In this document: one piece after another, positions 1 to 5,108 of the stretch | Layout: the number at the start of each line of letters is the position of its first letter | Position numbering within the stretch: position 1 is the stretch's first letter | DNA from: an uncultured Thermomicrobiales bacterium | GTDB taxonomy: Bacteria; Chloroflexota; Chloroflexia; Thermomicrobiales; UBA6265 | Reading direction: 5' to 3' | DNA: 5,108 nucleotides | Assembly: GCA_902806365.1 (NCBI GenBank) | Contig: CADCWJ010000789.1 | Location: 1 to 5,108, forward strand | Made by a program: the position numbers and the translations under genes | The notes under the pieces: model-generated | Told to the model about the DNA's origin: nothing | Database searches by the model: none | The model's input: the letters and a program-made list of their open reading frames with translations, nothing else

Positions 1-389
1 CCGGGCGTCGCAGCGAATGCTTCCCGGAGCGCGTGATCGATCCCGATCGTCGTCACCACCAGGTGGACCAGCGCGTCGGCCGCCGGGCGCTCGATCGCGA
101 TCCGGTAGCGACGGGATCCGCCCTCGCGGCGGCCGATCAGGACCCCGAGCCGTTCGAGCTTGTAGCACTCGTGCTGCAGGCTGCTGATGGGAGCGCCAAG
201 CTCGCGCGACAGCTCGGTCAGCGAAAAACGCCTGTCCAGCCGGGGTACGAGAAAGGCCAGCAGCGCGGCCCTGATCCGCGATGAAAAGAGTTCCGCAAGG
301 AGGTCGACGGCGGCGAGGGTCTGGCGCGGTGCCATGGCCACCGGATTGCTTTGTTGGTTGAAGGAAGCCGTGTCTGCAAGGGCTCTCAT
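1..389 (-). CDS. Winged-helix DNA-binding protein, probable N-terminal part of a wHTH-nucleotidyltransferase protein (partial)
   Basis: This is the N-terminal 129 codons of a protein whose C-terminus lies beyond the left edge. From about residue 30 the chain reads as a winged helix-turn-helix: LLAELFSSRIRAALLAFL (first helix), FSLTELSRELG (helix 2), a recognition helix around ISSLQHECYKLERLGVL, and a basic wing GRREGGSRRYRI at about residues 86-97. A helix then follows (VVTTIGIDHALREAF). This order (SR-x-RAALL, a wing with GxRRYR, then TIG-x-x-x-ALREA) is what I know from proteins that carry a MNT-type nucleotidyltransferase domain directly after the wHTH, but that domain is not in the window, so the fusion is inference. 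The start is uncertain. The ATG at 387-389 has GGGAG 11 nt upstream. An in-frame ATG at 333-335 begins MAPRQTL and has only a poorly spaced GGTGG. A stop at 435-437 bounds the frame. It is transcribed divergently from the membrane-protein gene. An ordinary ArsR-like regulator is the alternative. Confidence 0.72.
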   Translation of the reverse strand, partial: MRALADTASFNQQSNPVAMAPRQTLAAVDLLAELFSSRIRAALLAFLVPRLDRRFSLTELSRELGAPISSLQHECYKLERLGVLIGRREGGSRRYRIAIERPAADALVHLVVTTIGIDHALREAFAATP

Positions 390-688
390 CGCGATGCGCG
401 CTCCCGCACGGTAGACCGAAATGACCGGGTTCACTCATGGTCCGTTGCCATATGCATGCTGGATCCGGGTGGACGACCGTGCGCGGATGGCAGTGGTTCG
501 CCATGCCAATCGCTATCAAAGTATCGACCATCAGGGTTGCCGGAAACCTCGTTCCGACGATGGAGTTCGGCGCCATTTTCCTCTAAAATAAAGATGTCAA
601 CGCGACGCTTTCGTAATCCGGGGCGCCACAAATCGGCGGATGGATTGCGGTGGGAGAACATCATCCCGGCGTCGCTCGCGGATAGGTC
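390..688. promoter_or_regulatory. Divergent intergenic region
   Basis: About 300 bp separate the divergent starts at 389 (minus) and 689 (plus), so promoters for both flanking genes should lie here. No credible gene is seen: the short open frames have no family signature and no ribosome-binding site. The stretch around 575-600 is clearly more AT-rich than its surroundings. Small dyads are visible, such as CGGAA-acctcg-TTCCG at 541-556 and ATGGC/GCCAT near 487-504, but with 5-bp arms they are weak. A short run of overlapping six-base palindromes (CATATGCATGC) lies near 450-460. No riboswitch or terminator is recognised. Confidence 0.5.
561..589 (+). promoter_or_regulatory. Possible weak sigma70-type promoter for the CorC-family gene
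   Basis: TAAAAT at 584-589 matches the -10 consensus TATAAT at five of six positions and lies in the most AT-rich part of the region. A poor -35 (TGGAGT, 561-566, three of six) sits 17 bp upstream. It would give a leader of roughly 90 nt before the gene. The call rests mainly on the -10 box and the AT-rich setting, so it is tentative. Confidence 0.25.
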
Positions 689-2200
689 TTGGAGGACCCC
701 ATTAGTATCGCCTTAGGGCTGATCGCCGTTGTCGTCCTTGTGCTCGCCAACGGATTCTTCGTCGCCACTGAATTTTCTCTTGTCTCGGTTCGCCGGACAC
801 GCATCCAGCAACTGGCGGCCGAAGGCAACCGGCGCGCTGCCGCCGTCTTGGATCGAATCACCCATCTCGACACCTACATCGCGGCAACCCAGCTTGGAAT
901 CACGATCTCCAGCCTCGCGCTGGGCTGGATCGGTGAGCCGGTCGTCGCGGTGATCCTCGAGAATATCCTTCATTATGTTCCAATAGAGATCGGCTCCACT
1001 ACTACCCACGCCATTTCGTTTGTCCTGGCCTTCTCGCTGGTGACCGCACTCCACATCGTGATTGGCGAGTTGGCGCCGAAGAGCCTTGCCCTGCAGCGAC
1101 CAGAGCAGACGGCGCTGGCAGTCTCCCCCGCGATTCATGGCTTCCTCGTGATCTTCCGCCCGGTGATCGTGGCCCTGAACTGGGTCGGCAACCGGGTCGT
1201 CAAGGCGTTCGGAATCGATCCGGCCGGGGGCCATGCCATGGTCCAATCGGCCGAGGAGCTGATGATCTCGATCGACGCCAGCCGTGAGGCCGGTTTCGTC
1301 AACCAGACGGCGCACGATCTCGTGGGGCGTGCCTTCTCGTTCAACGACATGCAGGCGCGTCATGTGATGGTTCCCCGCACGGAAGTGACAGCCCTGCCGC
1401 TCGACTCCTCGCTCGATGACGTGATCAAGCTTGCCGCCGAGACATCCTACACCCGCCTGCCGGTGTTCGAAGGAGACAGCGATCACATCGTCGGGATCAT
1501 CAAAATGAAGCGCCTGTTTCCGGTCTTCATGGCTCGGATCGACGCCGTGGCGGTCGCCCGCACCACCGGCGACCGCGTACTCGCCGGCGGCAGGGTCACG
1601 ATCGACGACCGCCGCACCGTCCCGGCGGATGTCAGCGTCAATGGCAACGGAGTCCGGGACCATGGCCCCGACGCCGCGACGCACGGCTTCGACCTTCGCG
1701 ACTACATGATGGAGCCGATGCTCGTGCCGGAGACGCTAGCCGCCTCGGAAGTCCTGACCCGGATGCGCGAGAATCATGTCCAGATGGCGGTCGTGATCGA
1801 TGAATACGGGGGAACCGCCGGGATCGTCACGCTCCAGGACATCGTGACCCACCTGATTGGCCGGATCCAGGAGCAGGGCGAACAGACCGAGCCCGATGGA
1901 CCGGGACCCGACGGCCTGATCCACCTCGATGGCCTGACCGGTCTCGTCGAGCTTCGCGAGCGCTACGAGATCGACCTGCTGAGCGAGGGCTACGACGTCG
2001 AGACGTTGGGTGGCTATGTCTTTTTCGTGCTGGGCCGCCCCGCCATCGTCGGCGACGAGGTGCGGGCGCCGAGCGGGCAGACGTTCGTCGTCGAGGAGAT
2101 GGACGGGCTCCGGGTCGCCCGGATCCGGGTCGTGCCGGAACATTTCAGCGGGACGATCGACGCGACTGCCGATGATCGGCAGACGACCCACGCGGCCTGA
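689..2200 (+). CDS. CorC/HlyC-family membrane protein (CNNM/DUF21, two CBS domains, transporter-associated domain)
   Basis: A 503-residue integral membrane protein of the CorC/CNNM family, members of which are linked to magnesium or other divalent-cation efflux; the old name hemolysin is historical. The CNNM (DUF21) domain spans about residues 3-200. It has a first membrane segment at 5-25 leading into NGFFVATEFSLVSVRRTRI, further hydrophobic segments near 66-95, 108-128 and 143-165, and the hallmark GELAPK at 126-131. CBS 1 is about 222-280 (MVPRTEVTALPLD, YTRLPVFEG, HIVGIIKMK). CBS 2 is about 339-393 (LVPETL, MAVVIDEYGGTAGIVTLQDIV). A CorC_HlyC domain covers about 405-482 with the core YDVETLGGYVFFVLGRP. 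The linker at about 276-337 is much longer than usual. A TAG at 683-685 bounds the start. The first option is TTG 689; ATT 701 has the better Shine-Dalgarno. The stop overlaps the PadR start by one base, so the two are probably co-transcribed. The family is certain; the transported ion is not shown. Confidence 0.95.
   Translation: MEDPISIALGLIAVVVLVLANGFFVATEFSLVSVRRTRIQQLAAEGNRRAAAVLDRITHLDTYIAATQLGITISSLALGWIGEPVVAVILENILHYVPIEIGSTTTHAISFVLAFSLVTALHIVIGELAPKSLALQRPEQTALAVSPAIHGFLVIFRPVIVALNWVGNRVVKAFGIDPAGGHAMVQSAEELMISIDASREAGFVNQTAHDLVGRAFSFNDMQARHVMVPRTEVTALPLDSSLDDVIKLAAETSYTRLPVFEGDSDHIVGIIKMKRLFPVFMARIDAVAVARTTGDRVLAGGRVTIDDRRTVPADVSVNGNGVRDHGPDAATHGFDLRDYMMEPMLVPETLAASEVLTRMRENHVQMAVVIDEYGGTAGIVTLQDIVTHLIGRIQEQGEQTEPDGPGPDGLIHLDGLTGLVELRERYEIDLLSEGYDVETLGGYVFFVLGRPAIVGDEVRAPSGQTFVVEEMDGLRVARIRVVPEHFSGTIDATADDRQTTHAA
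691..695 (+). promoter_or_regulatory. Shine-Dalgarno GGAGG that decides the CorC-family start
   Basis: A perfect GGAGG lies just inside the TTG-initiated frame, two bases after the T of TTG 689. It is 5 nt upstream of an in-frame ATT at 701-703, the ideal distance for that codon, but cannot serve the TTG. The TTG itself has only AGG at 684-686, 2 nt away. The true start may therefore be ATT 701 (protein starting M-S-I-A-L), four residues shorter than the TTG version. Confidence 0.5.
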
Positions 2201-2202
2201 TG
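2198..2202 (+). other. TGATG stop/start overlap, translational coupling
   Basis: The TGA of the CorC-family gene (2198-2200) shares its last base with the ATG of the PadR-family gene (2200-2202). No Shine-Dalgarno sequence precedes this ATG within the usual distance. Re-initiation by ribosomes finishing the upstream gene is therefore the likely way the regulator is translated, which ties its level to the membrane protein. Confidence 0.75.
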
Positions 2203-2820
2203 TCCGGCCCGCCTGGTCCAGGAGCGCAGTCGCGGAGCAAGGCCGGACCGGCACGACGGACACTCAAGGCGGCGCCGCTGGCCCCGGCCGAGTTCGCCCT
2301 CCTCGGGCTGTTGGCGCAGTCGCGCGACGCGCAGGGAAACCTGGAAGCCATCCACGGTTACGATCTTACCCGGCGTTTCACCGAGGGCGCGCTGGCCGAC
2401 GTGATCCGGCTCGAGCCGGGAATGCTCTATCACTACCTGAAGAAGCTGGGCCGGGCCGGGTTCATCTCCACGACGGTCGAGCGCCAGCAGTCCCGACCCG
2501 ACCGCCAGATGCACGCACTCACGCAGGTTGGCGACATCGCGCTCCGTGCCTGGCTCACCGCTCCCGTCCACGCCACGCGCGAGATCCGGCTCACGTTCCT
2601 GCTCAAGCTGTTCCTTGCGCGGCGGCTCGACCTCCAGCTCGCGATCCAACTCATCGACGACCAGCGCCGTGTCACCGCCGCACTGGTCGAGTCGCTTGCG
2701 GCGCAACTGGCGACTCTCCCCGCGACCACCGACGACGACCGGTTCCGCCGTGACGTGCTCGAGCTACGCCGGTCCCAGACCCAGGCGGCCCTGGACTGGC
2801 TCGGCACCCTGGGGTCGTGA
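2200..2820 (+). CDS. PadR-family transcriptional regulator
   Basis: A 206-residue cytoplasmic DNA-binding protein. After a flexible Pro/Ala/Arg-rich tail (residues 1-26), the PadR winged helix occupies about 27-118. APAEFALLGLLAQ is helix 1 and HGYDLTRRF is helix 2. The family signature lies at LEPGMLYHYLKKLGRAGFIS (71-90), followed by the wing and HALTQVGDIALRAWL. The C-terminal part (about 128-200, starting REIRLTFLLKLFLARR) is helical and fits the Vir_AT-type dimerisation region of the longer PadR-s1 subfamily. PadR proteins usually repress a neighbouring transport or detoxification gene in response to a small molecule. Here the direct partner is the CorC-family gene upstream, to which it is translationally coupled, so control of that operon is a reasonable inference. 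The last 57 bp overlap the 3' end of the convergent photolyase gene. The effector cannot be told from sequence. Confidence 0.92.
   Translation: MSGPPGPGAQSRSKAGPARRTLKAAPLAPAEFALLGLLAQSRDAQGNLEAIHGYDLTRRFTEGALADVIRLEPGMLYHYLKKLGRAGFISTTVERQQSRPDRQMHALTQVGDIALRAWLTAPVHATREIRLTFLLKLFLARRLDLQLAIQLIDDQRRVTAALVESLAAQLATLPATTDDDRFRRDVLELRRSQTQAALDWLGTLGS
2764..2820. other. 57-bp convergent (tail-to-tail) gene overlap
   Basis: The photolyase stop (TAG on the minus strand, 2764-2766) lies inside the PadR gene, whose TGA is at 2818-2820. Both reading frames use this stretch: the PadR C-terminus (about 18 residues) and the low-complexity photolyase tail. No hairpin-plus-T-run terminator is visible within or near the overlap, so the two transcripts probably overlap in antisense. 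Confidence 0.85.
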
Positions 2821-4227
2821 GCCGCTAGCCGTGCCATCAGCCGCGCCCTCTCCCCACCGCTCCCGAATTTGCCGGATATACGCATCGACATCGAAGGTTC
2901 GCTTCATCGCCCCCATCCCCATTGGACGGACGAGCCCGAAGATCTCCTTTTCGGGGCCGAACGGCCGATCGTGCCGGCCGCCGATGGACCAGGCGACGTT
3001 GGCGTAACTGTTGGCGTCGCGCCCATCGACGAAGTACTTGTTGTTGAGATAGATCGTGGTCTCCCAGGCCGCTTCCGGGGAGTCGCTCCAGCGCAGGATC
3101 TGCTTCGCCCAGTACATCCGCAAGCGGTTCGGCATGTATCCCTCGTTGACCATTTGGGTCTGGGCCGCGTTCCACAGCGGATCGTCGGTTTGGGCATGCT
3201 CGAACTCGGATCGCGTGAATGTCACCGGGCGCGGATCCGCCGCATGCCTGGCAAGCGTCTCGCGCCCCCAATCCGGCAACCCCATCCAGGAATCGTAATC
3301 CGGGTTGCGCAAGGCGAAGTTGATCGAAAGCTCACGCTGGGTTATCAGCTCGTCCCGAAAACTCTCCTTCGCAGCGTCTGGCGCGTCTGATTCCAGCACC
3401 GCGACGGCGATCTCGGTCGGGCCGATCTGGCCGTAATGAAGCCAGGGCGAAAGGCTCGTGCCGGCGGTGATGTCTGCCCGGGAACGATCCTGATCGTACC
3501 GGCCGAGGCGCTCCTCGATGAACTCCCGGAGACGTTCCCGGGCAATCGCCGAGCCGCCGCGAAGGAAGGGCGCGGGACCGACCGAGGCGTCCAGATCGAA
3601 GGTCCTGATGACTTCCAGCGGATCGGGCCCCTCACGGAGATTGGATGCCACCGGCGACACCGGATCCGGGATCCGGACCAGGTAGCGGTCAAGGTGCTTC
3701 CCGAGCTTGGCCCGGATCGTCCGCGGCGCGTACTCCTCCTTCGCGAAGAGCGCCGAGGGCACGACCACATCACCATCGACCTCCACCATCGGCACGTCGA
3801 GCATGTCGGCGACACCAGCCCGCCAGGCGCGGCCGATAGCGAGTGGATTCATGTCGGTCACGACCGCCACCGCCCCGAGCTCGCGAGCGACAGCGGGGAT
3901 CTCCACCGGCGGCTCGCCGACGACCAGTTTCCAGCCGATCCCCCGTTCGGCGAAACCAGCGGGAAGCTGGGCCAGGCCCTCGGCCATGAAGTGATAGGGG
4001 CGGAGCCGTGCCTCCGGAAACGCCGGGACCATGCAAAAGACCGCGACCACCGGGAGCCCACGGGCGGTGGCGATCTCGACCGCGAGGTTGGCCGCCGGGT
4101 TCGACCGCGCGCGTTGCGAGCGCTGCACCCACAGCAGCACACACGCTCCGCCCTCGGCGAGGTCTCCGGCGCGCAGCACGCGCATGGCAGGGTCATCCTC
4201 GTGCGCAAACTCGGTGATGTTGGGCAT
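2764..4227 (-). CDS. phr: Class II CPD photolyase (deoxyribodipyrimidine photo-lyase)
   Basis: A 487-residue flavoenzyme that uses light and reduced FAD to split cyclobutane pyrimidine dimers. The N-terminal alpha/beta antenna domain (about 25-165) has the class II opening LLWVQRSQRARSNPA (31-45) and FCMVPAFPEARLRPYHFM (64-81). The FAD domain has SLSPWLHYGQIGP (258-270), ELSINF (299-304), DDPLWNAAQ (348-356), RMYWAKQILRW (370-380), YLNNKYFVDGRDAN (393-406) and AWSIGGRHDR (412-421). W352, W373 and W380 have the spacing I recall for the electron-transfer tryptophans of the Methanosarcina mazei class II enzyme (360, 381, 388), and N395 matches its flavin-N5 Asn403. The chosen ATG has GGAG 6 nt upstream; the frame is open further upstream but without family similarity. 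Residues about 459-487 are a low-complexity Gly/Ala/Pro tail past the usual domain end. Some normally conserved spots differ (see findings). It converges on the PadR gene and diverges from modA. Confidence 0.95.
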   Translation of the reverse strand: MPNITEFAHEDDPAMRVLRAGDLAEGGACVLLWVQRSQRARSNPAANLAVEIATARGLPVVAVFCMVPAFPEARLRPYHFMAEGLAQLPAGFAERGIGWKLVVGEPPVEIPAVARELGAVAVVTDMNPLAIGRAWRAGVADMLDVPMVEVDGDVVVPSALFAKEEYAPRTIRAKLGKHLDRYLVRIPDPVSPVASNLREGPDPLEVIRTFDLDASVGPAPFLRGGSAIARERLREFIEERLGRYDQDRSRADITAGTSLSPWLHYGQIGPTEIAVAVLESDAPDAAKESFRDELITQRELSINFALRNPDYDSWMGLPDWGRETLARHAADPRPVTFTRSEFEHAQTDDPLWNAAQTQMVNEGYMPNRLRMYWAKQILRWSDSPEAAWETTIYLNNKYFVDGRDANSYANVAWSIGGRHDRPFGPEKEIFGLVRPMGMGAMKRTFDVDAYIRQIRERWGEGAADGTASGSRPQGAEPVQGRLGLGPA

Positions 4228-4233
4228 TCCTGT

Positions 4234-4237
4234 CTCC
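4234..4237 (-). promoter_or_regulatory. Ribosome-binding site of the photolyase gene
   Basis: GGAG on the minus strand, 6 nt before the ATG at 4225-4227. It selects this start over the in-frame ATGs further upstream (the farthest at 4458), which would add up to 77 residues unlike any photolyase N-terminus. Confidence 0.65.
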
Positions 4238-4274
4238 GGATTGGCAGGCCGTTGGCTGACGCTGAGCCAGCCTT

Positions 4275-4287
4275 CATTGTGCCTCCT
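4275..4287 (-). promoter_or_regulatory. Strong Shine-Dalgarno plus ATG in the photolyase leader, out of frame
   Basis: On the minus strand AGGAGG (4282-4287) is followed after 4 nt by ATG (4275-4277), a better match than the site used by the photolyase gene 50 nt downstream. The frame it opens (M-K-A-G-S) is not the photolyase frame. It stays open for 139 codons, to 3858, and has no recognisable domain. It could be a translated upstream overlapping frame that lowers photolyase synthesis, or chance. Confidence 0.3.
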
Positions 4288-4347
4288 GACCGGCCGGTGG
4301 TGTGGCAGTCGCGCCGTCATGCCCGACCCCGGCCGTCGCCCGCGGTG

Positions 4348-4366
4348 CGAATCGGATTGCGATTCG
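4348..4366. repeat. Perfect 7-bp inverted repeat, possible operator
   Basis: CGAATCG-GATTG-CGATTCG: two perfect 7-bp arms around a 5-bp centre, 19 bp in all. It lies about 100 bp before the modA start and 121 bp before the photolyase start. It has no T run, so it is not a standard terminator. The size and symmetry suit a dimeric regulator, but none is identified. Confidence 0.4.
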
Positions 4367-4466
4367 AGCCGTGTTCCGGTAGGCTGCACGGCATAGTCAA
4401 CCATTGAATAGGTCGCACCGCGTTGTGACATGAACGTTCGCCTTTCGCTTGGGAGCATGACAACTC

Positions 4467-5108
4467 ATGACCGCCACAGCCCCGTCGATCAATCCTCTGC
4501 CGGGCGTCCTCATCGAAATCCTTGTCGCCATCGCCTCGGTTGCAACGGGCGCCTCCTCGGTTCAGGCGGCACAGTTCGCGTGCGACCCCGCGACCTCGGC
4601 ATCCGCCTCATCGGCGTCCCCCGCCGCAACACCTGTCGTAGCGTCGCCGGTCACGTCATCTGACGCCTCGTTCCCGGACGAGGGCGGCACGCTGACGGTG
4701 TTTGCCGCCGCCTCGCTGACCGATGCCTTCGCGGAGATCGAGGGAACGCTTGAGAGCGAAAACGAGGGTCTCGACATCATTGTGGAGACGGGCAGCTCAC
4801 AGGCCCTGGTCACCCATCTCCAGGAGGGGGCCGAGGCGGATGTGCTGGCGACGGCCAATACCTCGACCATGACCCAGGCGGTCGAGAGCGGTCTGATCCG
4901 CGGCGAGGCGGTGACATTCGCCGGGAACCGGCTGGTGATCGTCACTCCGGCGGACAACCCGGCCGCCATCGCGGACATCAGTGACCTGACCGGATCCGAT
5001 CTGCGCCTCGTCGTCGCCGAAGAGAGCGTCCCGGCCGGTCGGTACGCCCGTGAGGCGGTCTGCGCCTGGGGATCGAGTGGCGCCGCGCCAGAAGACGCCG
5101 TTGAAGCG
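4467..5108 (+). CDS. modA: Molybdate ABC transporter substrate-binding protein ModA (partial)
   Basis: The first 214 codons of the extracytoplasmic molybdate (or tungstate) binding protein, which hands the oxyanion to the ModBC permease; the end lies beyond the right edge. The mature fold starts near residue 75 with LTVFAAASLTDAFAEIEGTL, the ModA signature. It continues with IIVETGSSQALVTHLQEGAEADVLATANTSTM (about 104-135, split here by GSSQ) and VPAGRYAREAV (188-198). S83 and S110/S111 sit where the two oxyanion-binding serines of ModA are found. Residues about 13-34 form a hydrophobic segment with a possible signal-peptidase site after VQA. A Ser/Ala/Pro/Thr spacer (about 40-70) would tether the domain. 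An in-frame TGA at 4458-4460 makes ATG 4467 the first start; GGGAG (4451-4455) lies 11 nt before it. The export signal is odd: no basic residue before the hydrophobic stretch and Glu17 within it. modB and modC are expected downstream. Confidence 0.92.
   Translation, partial: MTATAPSINPLPGVLIEILVAIASVATGASSVQAAQFACDPATSASASSASPAATPVVASPVTSSDASFPDEGGTLTVFAAASLTDAFAEIEGTLESENEGLDIIVETGSSQALVTHLQEGAEADVLATANTSTMTQAVESGLIRGEAVTFAGNRLVIVTPADNPAAIADISDLTGSDLRLVVAEESVPAGRYAREAVCAWGSSGAAPEDAVEA

Larger units (their letters stand above)
4228..4466. promoter_or_regulatory. Divergent intergenic region between photolyase and modA
   Basis: These 239 bp separate two divergent starts and must hold both promoters. 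No clear -35/-10 pair stands out on either strand. TTGAAT at 4404-4409 and the minus-strand TTGACT near 4396-4401 lack good partners. Visible structure is a perfect 7-bp dyad at 4348-4366, an 8-bp palindrome GAACGTTC at 4432-4439, a small dyad TGGCT/AGCCA at 4253-4269 in the photolyase leader, and a strong out-of-frame Shine-Dalgarno/ATG at 4275-4287. I do not recognise a molybdenum-cofactor riboswitch or a ModE site. Confidence 0.5.

Noticed and set aside
595..600. Perfect TTGACA on the minus strand (possible -35 box for the winged-helix gene)
   Set aside because: No acceptable -10 box lies 16-18 bp downstream, and the site is about 200 bp from the gene start.
713..1684. Open frame of 323 codons on the minus strand opposite the CorC-family gene
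   Set aside because: It is antisense to a gene with unmistakable domains. Its protein is low in hydrophobic order, rich in Asp/Arg/Gly/His and has no motif. Long antisense frames are expected at this GC content.
2010..2753. Plus-strand frame of 247 codons spanning the CorC/PadR junction
   Set aside because: It overlaps two confidently assigned genes in another frame, and its Arg/Pro/Ala-rich sequence looks like an out-of-frame reading of GC-rich codons.
3660..3676. Near-perfect palindrome CCGGATCC-G-GGATCCGG inside the photolyase gene
   Set aside because: It lies in the middle of a coding region and is explained by the codons for R-I-P-D-P. Similar GGATCCGG strings recur by chance in this sequence.
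4253..4269. TGGCT/AGCCA hairpin in the photolyase leader as a terminator or riboswitch element
   Set aside because: Five-base arms and no T run; too weak to support a function.
3436..4407. Open frame of 323 codons on the plus strand opposite the photolyase gene
   Set aside because: It is a shadow of the photolyase coding sequence with Arg/His/Pro-rich composition, no domain motifs and no ribosome-binding site that stands out.
4228..4458. N-terminal extension of the photolyase to the ATG at 4458
   Set aside because: The extra 77 residues (rich in Arg, Ser and His) do not resemble class II N-termini, while the ATG at 4227 has a well-spaced GGAG and gives a normal length.
4430..4663. Small plus-strand open frame at the modA start
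   Set aside because: It overlaps the ModA N-terminus out of frame and lacks a ribosome-binding site and recognisable motifs; noted only as a possible sign of an indel.

Overview
The window is GC-rich, gene-dense bacterial chromosomal DNA. It holds three complete protein genes and two genes cut by the window edges. The codon bias, long antisense shadow frames and protein style (Ala/Gly/Arg-rich, short intergenic gaps) fit a high-GC lineage. The winged-helix gene with a probable nucleotidyltransferase partner domain, and the ModA with a Ser/Ala/Pro spacer, remind me of Chloroflexota such as Thermomicrobia. That placement is an impression, not a proof. No RNA genes, CRISPR array, insertion sequence or phage gene is visible.

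Layout. (1) Positions 1-389, minus strand: the N-terminal part of a winged-helix DNA-binding protein that runs off the left edge. (2) Positions 390-688: a divergent intergenic region. (3) Positions 689-2200, plus strand: a CorC/HlyC-type membrane protein (CNNM/DUF21, two CBS domains, transporter-associated domain). Its translation start is ambiguous between TTG and a non-canonical ATT that has the better ribosome-binding site. (4) Positions 2200-2820, plus strand: a PadR-family regulator whose ATG shares one base with the stop of the membrane-protein gene (TGATG), so the two are very likely one operon with coupled translation. (5) Positions 2764-4227, minus strand: a class II CPD photolyase that converges on the PadR gene and overlaps its 3' end by 57 bp. 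(6) Positions 4228-4466: a second divergent intergenic region with a perfect 7-bp inverted repeat. (7) Positions 4467-5108, plus strand: the N-terminal two thirds or so of the molybdate-binding protein ModA, cut by the right edge; modB and modC may follow outside.

The genes do not form one pathway. The window shows a membrane-transport/regulator pair, a light-dependent DNA-repair gene and the start of a molybdate-uptake locus. I see no strong case for a new multi-gene system. The most useful leads are the ATT/TTG start question, the divergent class II photolyase with its antisense tail overlap, the inserted linker between the CBS domains, and the off-edge domain expected on the winged-helix protein.
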